From Ruegeria sediminis (GTDB taxonomy: Bacteria > Pseudomonadota > Alphaproteobacteria > Rhodobacterales > Rhodobacteraceae), in assembly GCF_005938215.1 (NCBI RefSeq), contig NZ_VCPD01000002.1:620001-684000 (forward strand): a DNA stretch of 64,000 bases. Direction: 5' to 3'. The notes beneath the pieces were generated by a model that saw only the letters and a list, made by a program, of their open reading frames with translations, was not told the origin of the DNA and searched no databases. This document shows, one piece after another, positions 34,220 to 41,770 of the stretch. The translations under genes and the position numbers were made by a program. Numbering within the stretch: position 1 is the stretch's first letter; the number at the start of each line of letters is the position of its first letter.

Positions 34220-35041
34220 TTGTCCAACGAAAACCGCATTAGAACAGAACCGGCAACGCTGTGGGTAGGTGACGCATTCAGCGCTTTGGAATATGTCAGC
34301 CTGAAATCTTTGGTAATACAAGGCATGAATCCAGTGCTTTTCTGTTACGATGACGTCAAGAACGTTCCGCCAGGCGTGACAATAAAAGACGCCAACCAAA
34401 TTGTCGGCAGAGACAAAATCTGGGTCAACAAGGAACGCAATTCTCTTGCACCCTTTTCGGACTATTTTCGGTACCTCTTATTGGCAACGACTAACTACTA
34501 CTGGGTCGACGCCGACGTTCTTGCTCTGAGGCCGTTTGATTTTGTATCGGACTATTTTTTGGCATGGCATCCACCCGTATTGGCAGTCGGTGTTCTAAGC
34601 GTGCCTCATAACTCGCCAACATTATCTGATCTAATCAAAGCCTGCGAGAAACCGAATGTGAATTTCCCGTGGCTGAAAAGAAACAAAGGCCGATTGGAGG
34701 ACCTTTCAGAAGATAGCGGGGCAATAGCTCCTGAGGATTTGCCATATAAAGCGCTCGGACCACTCGCCCTTACTTGGCTGATGCGCAAACATGGGGAAGA
34801 AAGACATGCATTGCCGGCGGCATCACACTATCCGCTGCAACCAAAACACATACTGAAACCTTTTCATCGCGTTTCCCCAAGAATTAATTGGGAAGGTGCC
34901 TATTCAATTCACCTTTTTGGGTCGGTTCAACACAGGAAGTTTCGAGAGATGAAAACCACGCTACCTCCTCACGGAAGTTTTCTCGAGCACATGTACAAAC
35001 TGTTTGAGGTCGACCCCACGGCATTCGACCCTGATTTCTGA
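34220..35041 (+). CDS. GT32-like glycosyltransferase, AT-rich
   Basis: 273 residues with a TTG start after AGGTGA. The fold matches the capsular/OCH1-type sugar transferases: LWVGDAFSALEYVSLKSLVIQG at the N-terminus, DYFRYLLLATTNYYWVDADVLAL (in pieces) holding the DxD metal motif near residue 97, and HLFGS towards the C-terminus. Base composition is visibly lower in GC than every neighbour, and codons end in A/T far more often, which points to horizontal acquisition. It is the first gene of the glycan island. The 145-nt gap before it is also AT-rich. The donor sugar is unknown. Confidence 0.78.
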   Translation: MSNENRIRTEPATLWVGDAFSALEYVSLKSLVIQGMNPVLFCYDDVKNVPPGVTIKDANQIVGRDKIWVNKERNSLAPFSDYFRYLLLATTNYYWVDADVLALRPFDFVSDYFLAWHPPVLAVGVLSVPHNSPTLSDLIKACEKPNVNFPWLKRNKGRLEDLSEDSGAIAPEDLPYKALGPLALTWLMRKHGEERHALPAASHYPLQPKHILKPFHRVSPRINWEGAYSIHLFGSVQHRKFREMKTTLPPHGSFLEHMYKLFEVDPTAFDPDF

Positions 35042-35199
35042 ATTAGAGGGAAATTGACGGCGCCGTTTCAAAAATCAAACGACGACGCGTTCTTCTTCCA
35101 ACAACCAAGAAAATGAGCGGGAAAAAGCCGATCTCGAAATAGAACTACTTCGCACATAAGCGAAGCTGCTCTTGCACCTTTGGATCAAGGCATTATTCA

Positions 35200-36135
35200 T
35201 TAAAACAGCGCAAGAATCTCGCCAAGTTGCCTCGCGATTTCCTCTGGTGCGGTGCGGGCGCGAACTTCGCGCATTACCTCCAGTCCGCGTCTCCATTCCG
35301 GGCTGCCGTACAAATCGCGCGCCCTTGCGATACCCTCCAGGATCGATTGCTCCGAGGCGTCATCGATCAGAAAGGGGTAGTCCTCACCCAGATAGGCAAT
35401 CGCATCATCAACCTGTCGGTTTACCAAGACGTTGGCGTCAACCGCCGCTGCATTGAAACCTTTCGTAAATGGCTTGGCCTGCCGGGCTGAGACGGCAGGG
35501 CGAGCACTTCTTTCGCGGACGCAATAGTGCATGGGGCAACTGCGCATCGCCTCAATCACCGAAGAAAACCCGTAGTCGCGGCCGTAGTCAGGCGACTGCA
35601 CTGAACCTGCCACGGCCGCCGGCAGGTAGGTATTCGACAACTTGCCAAAATAGGAAATCCCAAAGTTTTCCGGTTCGTCTTGTGCAGGGGTCAGCCGCGG
35701 GTCCGCATGATGCGCCAGATGCATCACTTCGACACTCTGCGAGATGTCAGCACGTGAGGTCAGCGTCTTTTCGAGAATGTCCCTCCCTCGAAAAGACGCG
35801 GCGATATGAACATCCGCCAGGCCAAGTGTTTCCTGCGAGGCTGGAATGTCGAGGTGATCGATGCAAAGGCCACGCACCCGAGCGCGCAAGACATGAATTG
35901 CGGACGGTGTAAACGCTGACAGCGCGTTTTTCAGCAGGATGACAATGGCGCCGTCAAGAGATTGGGCGAATCTGCGTTGTCGAACCGGCCTACGTCGTGG
36001 AGGTGGCGACGCGACCTCAAAATGGTAACGATCCCCCAGATGCTTGCTGGCGATTACGGAAAGCTGATCACAACGCATGATCTTGCCGCCCATGTTGACC
36101 TGCCCCGGCCGATGCAGGAACACAACGCGATTCAT
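35200..36135 (-). CDS. Glycosyltransferase-like protein of the glycan island
   Basis: 311 residues. No motif gives a firm family. The N-terminus VVFLHRPGQVNMGGKIMRCDQL is Rossmann-like, RDYGFSSVIEAMRSCPMHYCVRER fits the nucleotide-sugar-binding part of a GT-B or GT1-like enzyme, and the C-terminus is helical (EEIARQLGEILALF). There is no signal peptide. Its start overlaps the stop of the sulfotransferase gene (ATGA), so they form one unit, and it probably acts on the same glycan. It could also be a non-catalytic GT-like protein. Confidence 0.5.
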   Translation of the reverse strand: MNRVVFLHRPGQVNMGGKIMRCDQLSVIASKHLGDRYHFEVASPPPRRRPVRQRRFAQSLDGAIVILLKNALSAFTPSAIHVLRARVRGLCIDHLDIPASQETLGLADVHIAASFRGRDILEKTLTSRADISQSVEVMHLAHHADPRLTPAQDEPENFGISYFGKLSNTYLPAAVAGSVQSPDYGRDYGFSSVIEAMRSCPMHYCVRERSARPAVSARQAKPFTKGFNAAAVDANVLVNRQVDDAIAYLGEDYPFLIDDASEQSILEGIARARDLYGSPEWRRGLEVMREVRARTAPEEIARQLGEILALF

Positions 36136-37148
36136 TTCCTTCCCGCTATTCCGCGGCCTGAAACGTTGAAACTCAACGCCATTCGGAAAACAATCTCAGT
36201 GGCTTTTTGCAAGGCTTCGACCTCTCCCGCGGTGTCCCGTTGAAAGGTGAGTTCATCCTCGGTCAACTGCGGCGGTTCAAACAACGTTTTGCGGTCGGGG
36301 AAGAACTCGCGCAGAAAACCGTCGTCCGTGCCGGCAAGGTAGCCGTCCAGCCAAGTGCGTTCCGAAGATTCCAGTACATCATGACGACGCAACATGACCG
36401 GATCCTTTGCTGAAAGCCGGCGCAACCTCCGGCTTTCCCGTTTCCCCATCGCGCGCGTCACGATGCCGAATGCTTCGCTGGCCACGCGGGACAGCGACGG
36501 ATTGGCGGGCATGTCCGTGGATGCCCCGTCAGGAACTTCGAGGCCCATCTTCTCAAAAAAATCATCAATTACGTTGCCGTTCTTCAAAAGTGCGCGATCG
36601 TAGATTTGCGGTTCGATCGCCGCTTCGGGAAAGGCCATGCGGATCTGTTCGACACGACCGGAATAATTGTGCCCTTCGGGAGAACGCTCAATTTGCTCAA
36701 GCCGGTCGCGGACAAACTTCGTGGCGCCTCCAGTGATGCGACCGTTTTTGGCTCTTTGTTTGTAGTCGGCCTCGAAAAAATCTGAATAGCGGCGGCAATA
36801 AAAGACAACTCTGATCTCTTTGGCGGGAATGCCCGAAAAAACTTTTGCTAGCCGCTCCATATCGGCCGTGAAGAACATCTCGGATGAGACTAGGCAGGCC
36901 TGGTGCCGATGTGCCTCGTATTCTTCGGCCAGCGCCTCTTGGAATCCGGCGAGGGAACTGGGCGTCTTGTTGAGGTCAAATACGATCCTGTTATGGCTGA
37001 TGGGCAGATTGCCTTCTCCGTTGAGCCGTCGGCGGCCTGCCTCCATGTAACGCAGCCCAGATTCCGGCAAAAGGTTGCGGTTGCTTCGGAGAAACCCTTG
37101 TAGCGCAGTGGTTCCCGTTTTGGGCATTCCTATGTGAAGCCAAAGCAT
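36132..37148 (-). CDS. Sulfotransferase-like protein
   Basis: 338 residues. The N-terminal WLHIGMPKTGTTALQGFL is the 5'-phosphosulfate-binding loop of PAPS-dependent sulfotransferases, and VVFYCRRYSDFFEADYKQ (about residue 105) resembles the 3'-phosphate-binding strand-helix with conserved Arg and Ser. The start at ATG 37148 (GAGG upstream) was preferred to the longer frame. It overlaps the next GT-like gene by 4 nt. Together they suggest a sulfated surface glycan. The acceptor is unknown, and such folds occasionally act as tyrosine or lipid sulfotransferases. Confidence 0.78.
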   Translation of the reverse strand: MLWLHIGMPKTGTTALQGFLRSNRNLLPESGLRYMEAGRRRLNGEGNLPISHNRIVFDLNKTPSSLAGFQEALAEEYEAHRHQACLVSSEMFFTADMERLAKVFSGIPAKEIRVVFYCRRYSDFFEADYKQRAKNGRITGGATKFVRDRLEQIERSPEGHNYSGRVEQIRMAFPEAAIEPQIYDRALLKNGNVIDDFFEKMGLEVPDGASTDMPANPSLSRVASEAFGIVTRAMGKRESRRLRRLSAKDPVMLRRHDVLESSERTWLDGYLAGTDDGFLREFFPDRKTLFEPPQLTEDELTFQRDTAGEVEALQKATEIVFRMALSFNVSGRGIAGRK

Positions 37149-37259
37149 ACAGGGACCTCGTTCACGTTTCGGCTTTTTTGTCTTGGTCCTTGAGGTTGAC
37201 CAAACATGGCAAGATTGCTGCAGCTGCATCGTATGCTGAAATCGGCAAGCGAAAGACCA

Positions 37260-38183
37260 TCAACACAACGACAATTCCGATATCAGCGCGGCGGCCAGCC
37301 GCCGTCCCACCTTGCGCCCGTCAAACAGGGACGGAACCGGGTGTTGTTCCCGAATGGGCGCCATATGAAAACGGTGGTTGCCGTCATAGAATTTGAAGTT
37401 CGTTTCGCACAGATACAATTTACCCGTACGGGCGCAGGGCAGAATGTCATGCGCGAACAGTCCTACCCCCAGACCCCTCTTCACCGCCGCGGCGATATCC
37501 GCGATCTGATCCTGGTTAGGCGTGATCAGTTTGTCATGGAAGTATCGTATCAGGTCGGCATCGACCGGAGTATCGCGGGTATGCACACTTGGCGCCGTTC
37601 CGGCACGCACCCAAGCGAAGAGAACCTTTCCACCAACGGCTTGTGCGCGTATGCATACGTGCCAGAGTTCGCCCGCATATTCATGGCGACAGTCAATGTA
37701 TTCGGTGTTGTAGCGGGCCGGGTTAATTTCTTCTTCCGGCCCGATCAGTTGCACAGGAACGTGGGCATCGCTGACGGCGTTTGAAAAAACAGTTTCGAAT
37801 TCTTCATTGAGCTGAATGAGCTTGGGCATGGGTACGCCCGCTTCCGTCAACACTTGGTTCTGGCGGATCTTGTGACCGACAATTCTTCCCTGTTCGACCG
37901 AATGCAGAATGTGGTGCCCCAGGTCGGCAAGTTCTCGTTCCCGCCCTCGCAGCCAGTCGACCTTTTCATTCTGAACGACAAACAGCTCGTTGTAGTGCAA
38001 AAGAACGAAACTTTTCGGGTCTCGTACAGCTCCCTGATCCAGCAAGTCCGAACACGAAAGGATGCTGGACGGCACACCCATTTTTGCAAGTGTCCGCGTC
38101 AGCCTCAGAATGACGTTGCGCGAGCCTTTGCCCTTTGCAACTACACCTGGTTCGTCGAAATCAACCACATGGAAGCGCGCCAT
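37260..38183 (-). CDS. ATP-grasp-like protein
   Basis: 307 residues. HKIRQNQVLTEAGVPMPKLIQL (about residues 105-126) resembles the central helix-strand of ATP-grasp ligases (RimK/D-Ala-D-Ala ligase type), and LYLCETNFKFYDGNHRF near residue 270 supplies the Glu-x-Asn Mg2+-binding pair. It may join an amino acid or small acid to a glycan or peptide. The ATG at 38183 overlaps the stop of the GT2 gene (TGATG), so translation is coupled. The family call is by pattern only. Confidence 0.52.
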   Translation of the reverse strand: MARFHVVDFDEPGVVAKGKGSRNVILRLTRTLAKMGVPSSILSCSDLLDQGAVRDPKSFVLLHYNELFVVQNEKVDWLRGRERELADLGHHILHSVEQGRIVGHKIRQNQVLTEAGVPMPKLIQLNEEFETVFSNAVSDAHVPVQLIGPEEEINPARYNTEYIDCRHEYAGELWHVCIRAQAVGGKVLFAWVRAGTAPSVHTRDTPVDADLIRYFHDKLITPNQDQIADIAAAVKRGLGVGLFAHDILPCARTGKLYLCETNFKFYDGNHRFHMAPIREQHPVPSLFDGRKVGRRLAAALISELSLC

Positions 38184-39178
38184 CAAACGCTCTCCGTCCG
38201 ACCGGTCGCCATCATGCGTGCTAGCAGGTCCGCCATCTCGGGCAACTCCCGCAACTCCGCGATTTGCGCACGGTGCGAGTCGCAGCAAGCCTTGTGCAGA
38301 CGTGCGGTCTCGGCGTCCGACATCAGTTCCTCGTACATGGCGGCCTTTCGCGGGGCGATGGCGTCGATCGAGCGATCCTCGACCGAGTTCTGATTCATCA
38401 TGTTCCAGTATTCCAGACCCAGGCTTTCTCCAAGATGGTGCGCACGTCCGCGCATTTTCTTGACGAGATAGCTTTCGCAGGACTTCAGCGCGTAATGGTT
38501 GAGCTGCACAAGATCGTACCCGACCGAGTCCCTGGCAGAACGCCAGCTTCCGGTGAAATAACGATCGGGCATCGGCTGCCCGGACCCGTTGTACCAATGA
38601 CACTCGTCCATGCCGTCGACAAGCGGGCGCTTTGGCCGGTGAACGCCCAGAACACCCCACAGACCGCCCTTGAACATCGTCTTCAGCCCCCAGGCCTGCG
38701 GTGGGCGGGGACAATGCTCGGGCGCCGCCATTTGGAACCGTTCAGACAGAAAGCCGTCCTCGTAGCGGACGACGCCGGCATTGCCGAACAGGCGCCAGGT
38801 CATGGAAATCATCCGCGCGTCGGGAATGGCCGCGGTCAGGGCGCGCAGAGTGTGATCGCCGGTCTTCACGTTGATCTGCTCGTCTGCATCGATCACGATC
38901 ACCCAGTCCTGATCGCGTGCCACGCCCATTTTCATGAATTTCTTGTAGGCGCGTTTTTGGGGGTTGCTCCGCCGGCCCGAATTGTTGTCCACGTGGGTCA
39001 GAATTCCGCGCGCATCCAGCCTGTCCAGCAAGGTGTCGGTGCCGTCAGTGCAGTCGTTGGTCATGACGACCATCTTGTCGATGCCGATGGCCAAGTTGTG
39101 CGCCACCCATTCCAGCAAGAACGGACCCTCGTTTTTCATTGGGGTCACGCTGATGAACAGCGGCTCTCCGTCTGACAT
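38183..39178 (-). CDS. Glycosyltransferase family 2 (Glyco_tranf_2_4 type)
   Basis: 331 residues. PMKNEGPFLLEWVAHNLAIGIDKMVVMTNDCTDGTD (in pieces, residues 13-48) is the classical start of this group, and VIVIDADEQINV carries the metal-binding DxD near residue 95. GLKTMFKGG and QLNHYALKSCESYLVKKMRGR follow, the last being typical of these GT2/GT92-like enzymes. It is a close relative of the gene at 44735-45718 and more distant from 40905-41765. It is first in the unit with the ATP-grasp-like gene. Confidence 0.85.
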   Translation of the reverse strand: MSDGEPLFISVTPMKNEGPFLLEWVAHNLAIGIDKMVVMTNDCTDGTDTLLDRLDARGILTHVDNNSGRRSNPQKRAYKKFMKMGVARDQDWVIVIDADEQINVKTGDHTLRALTAAIPDARMISMTWRLFGNAGVVRYEDGFLSERFQMAAPEHCPRPPQAWGLKTMFKGGLWGVLGVHRPKRPLVDGMDECHWYNGSGQPMPDRYFTGSWRSARDSVGYDLVQLNHYALKSCESYLVKKMRGRAHHLGESLGLEYWNMMNQNSVEDRSIDAIAPRKAAMYEELMSDAETARLHKACCDSHRAQIAELRELPEMADLLARMMATGRTESV

Positions 39179-39446
39179 GTGCTTCCTGCCCGTTATGCGT
39201 TCGCGAACTCAGGATCTGCCCCGCCTTCGCGCACCTTGAGTTTTCCGAAACCTTACGGCACGCGCCATCAAAGGCAAAGAGGCTTTGCTCGAAGCAACCA
39301 AATACCTTCGGGTTCCGAAGCCGGAAGGTCAAAATCGTCAGAAACCAAGAATTCTCTTTATCCAAACCTGCGAGAGCGGATAACAAAGCCTGCCGGGACC
39401 AGGTCCGGGCGTTGAACGGAACCCTTGGTCCAAGGTCAAACTGCAT

Positions 39447-40133
39447 ATGAGTACATCCCAGCTAGCCCCGGTCGCGAATGGACTGCCCGCCGTCGAATAT
39501 CTGAAGAGCCAGTTCAAGATCCTGCCGCAAGGCATGATCCAAGTCGGTGCGCACAACGGCCGCGAGATTCGCCAGCTTGCCCGTTCCGGCGTGTCGCGCG
39601 GCGTATTCATCGATCCGTTGGACGAAACTTTTCCCATGCTTTCGAAAAGGGCCGCGCAGCATCCCGGCTACCGGGCAGTCAAGGCGCTGGTCGGGGACGA
39701 GGACGGTCGCGAGGTCGAGTTCCATGTTGCGTCGAATTCGGGAGAAAGCTCCAGTTTTCTGGCTCCGGACGCACATCTGGAAATCAAGTCCGGCATATCC
39801 TTCGACACGACCCGCAAGCTGACCCTCCGCAGTCTCGATGCGCTCCTGGACGAACAAAAGGTGGATACTTCAGAGTATGATCTCCTCTTTGTCGATACCC
39901 AAGGCGCCGAGCTTCACGTCCTCAAAGGGGGCATGAAGACACTCGGTCGGATGCAATTCCTGTGGATGGAGGCAAGCATCGGCGGAATCTATCAGGGCGA
40001 CACGGCGCTTGGTGATTTTGTCCCATTTCTGAAGACGTTGGGATTTGAACTGGCCTGGTGCCAGATGAAACGTCTGGGTTGGGGCGACGCGCTGTTCGTC
40101 CGGCGCGAGCTGTTTGCGGGTGGCAAGGCCTGA
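39447..40133 (+). CDS. FkbM-family methyltransferase
   Basis: 228 residues. The SAM site is MIQVGAHNGREIRQL (about residues 30-44), followed by GVFIDPLDETF, the acidic loop, NSGESSSFL, RSLDALLD and LFVDTQGAELHVLKGG, the conserved pattern of FkbM methyltransferases that usually O-methylate sugars or polyketides. The ATG at 39447 follows a 268-nt divergent gap shared with the GT2 gene. It would methylate a residue of the island's glycan. Confidence 0.85.
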   Translation: MSTSQLAPVANGLPAVEYLKSQFKILPQGMIQVGAHNGREIRQLARSGVSRGVFIDPLDETFPMLSKRAAQHPGYRAVKALVGDEDGREVEFHVASNSGESSSFLAPDAHLEIKSGISFDTTRKLTLRSLDALLDEQKVDTSEYDLLFVDTQGAELHVLKGGMKTLGRMQFLWMEASIGGIYQGDTALGDFVPFLKTLGFELAWCQMKRLGWGDALFVRRELFAGGKA

Positions 40134-40164
40134 GCGCAACTCGGCATTGGCCCATCCGGACCGT

Positions 40165-40817
40165 TCAGATCCAGTCAAGAAACACCCTATCCTCCAGTTG
40201 CGCCGCCGCCACCCGCCTGCGCAACATGCGGTAATCGCGCCGCAATTCGGGAAACTGCCGCTCGTGGGTTTCCACGACGGTCAGCCTGACATGCCGCAAC
40301 AGATCCCGATCCATGAGATCGTTCATCACTTCAAGTTCGGCGCCTTCGATGTCCAGTTTGAGAAGGGCGATGTCATTGCGCTCCTCAAGCCGCTCTTCGA
40401 TGATCGCGGCGAGGCGCACGATCGGGACCGAAACCATGTTTTCAGAGTTGGCATCCACCTCGGAACTCCCGGAGACGACCGTGCTTTTGACCGTCTGAGC
40501 CAAGGGGTTCCGATCGAAGGACACCGATCTCATCAGATCCACCTGCCCTTGGCGCGCGCCAACGGCCACATTGTGGAGCCGGACACTTTTTGCCCTGCGC
40601 ATTGCCCGGACAGCTGTTCGAATGCCAGGGGATCGGGTTCGTACGCATCCACATCCGCCCCGGTTCGCGACATTCGCGCCGCAGTCAATCGCCAGGTCGC
40701 CCTCCCGCAGCAGAGCGCGAATACCAAAGACCAGCCCTTTGGCCTGCGCATGCAAACGATCTCGGCTCAACTGGCGGCGTTGCTTTTTCGAAAGCCCTTC
40801 CGTATCGAAGTACCCAT
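40165..40817 (-). pseudogene. FkbM-family methyltransferase broken by frameshifts
   Basis: The likely original start is ATG 40817 (MGTSIRKGFRKSN). This frame ends in TGA after 16 codons, and the homology resumes in another frame at LSRDRLHAQAKGLVFG and IDCGANV. It then jumps to a third reading (GADVDAYEPDPLAFEQLSG) and returns at VRLHNVAVGARQGQVDL through LKLDIEGAELEVM to the stop at 40165. The segment between IDCGANV and GADVDAYEP is also too short, implying a small deletion. Three frame changes make a functional enzyme unlikely unless the read has errors; one change is next to an AAAAA run. An in-frame TTG at 40770 could still give a 201-residue product with a scrambled centre. Confidence 0.7.
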
Positions 40818-40904
40818 GAATTAAGCGAGTTGACCCTCGGCTCGGGACAGGTTCGGGGGCCTTTTTTCGATGTCCATCACCTCAGAACCTACGGGCATAT
40901 TCGA

Positions 40905-41765
40905 ATGAATATTTGTGCGATCACAATGGCGTGGAAAGATTATTGGTTTCTCGAGAAATGGGTTCGCTACTACTCGGAACAATTCGGAAGAAACAACCTT
41001 GTCATTGTCAGTCACGGCCAGGATCCAAGGCACGAGGAAATCGCGTCCGGCTGTCAGTTGCTGGCTGTTCCCCGCAATGGGGCGATGTCCGAAGACCTCG
41101 AGCGGCAGCGGTGGCGCTTCCTGTCGGATATCTCAACCATGATGCTTCGACATCACGATACGGTGCTATGCTCGGATGTGGATGAAATCGTTCTTGCCGC
41201 GGACCCAACCAGAAGGTTGCAGGACGTACTGACCGAACTTGGCGACTTCGCCACGATTTCGCCGGTCGGCGTCGAAATCCTGCCGCCACGCCAACCATAC
41301 AATCAATCTGCCGGAATTTTTCCTCAGTGCCAGGCCGCGTTGTTCAGTTCCCGTTACTCGAAACCCTGCATCACGCGCCAACCGATATCGTGGAGCGTCG
41401 GCGGCCACGGCGTCTTCGGAAACCCGTGGCGCGTGACCCCGGAGCTCATTCTGTGCCACATGCAGTACGCGAACCCCGAGATCCTCGAAATCAGGCGGAG
41501 TGAGCGCGCGGCGGACAGCGACGCCACTCCCGACGGGGCCGGGCTTCCCGCCTGGTCACGCAAGCGGCGCCACCGCCGGGGCTTGATACAGCTATACAAT
41601 TCCCTCGAAGCGACCGAAAAAACGACTGCGCTGAACACGGCCGCGCGATTGTTGCAAGAGAGCCAAAACACGCATCCAGACGGCGAGCTTCGCTATCCGC
41701 GGCGGCTGGGCGTCTTGCATGCCATGCAATTCGATATCGGACAGCTAGCCACCGAAGGGCTGTGA
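40905..41765 (+). CDS. Glycosyltransferase family 2 (Glyco_tranf_2_4 type)
   Basis: 286 residues. MNICAITMAWKDYWFLEKWVRYYSEQFGRNN is a variant of the family opening with a Trp-Lys-Asp core, VLCSDVDEIVLAADP carries the DxD near residue 95, and SVGGHGVFGNP with CHMQYANPE forms the acceptor side. It lacks the C-terminal HRAKVAEI-type tail of the other two GT2 paralogues. The start at 40905 was chosen because the family motif begins there; the open frame upstream runs antisense through the broken FkbM gene. It is divergent from that gene. Confidence 0.75.
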   Translation: MNICAITMAWKDYWFLEKWVRYYSEQFGRNNLVIVSHGQDPRHEEIASGCQLLAVPRNGAMSEDLERQRWRFLSDISTMMLRHHDTVLCSDVDEIVLAADPTRRLQDVLTELGDFATISPVGVEILPPRQPYNQSAGIFPQCQAALFSSRYSKPCITRQPISWSVGGHGVFGNPWRVTPELILCHMQYANPEILEIRRSERAADSDATPDGAGLPAWSRKRRHRRGLIQLYNSLEATEKTTALNTAARLLQESQNTHPDGELRYPRRLGVLHAMQFDIGQLATEGL

Positions 41766-41770
41766 CACCG

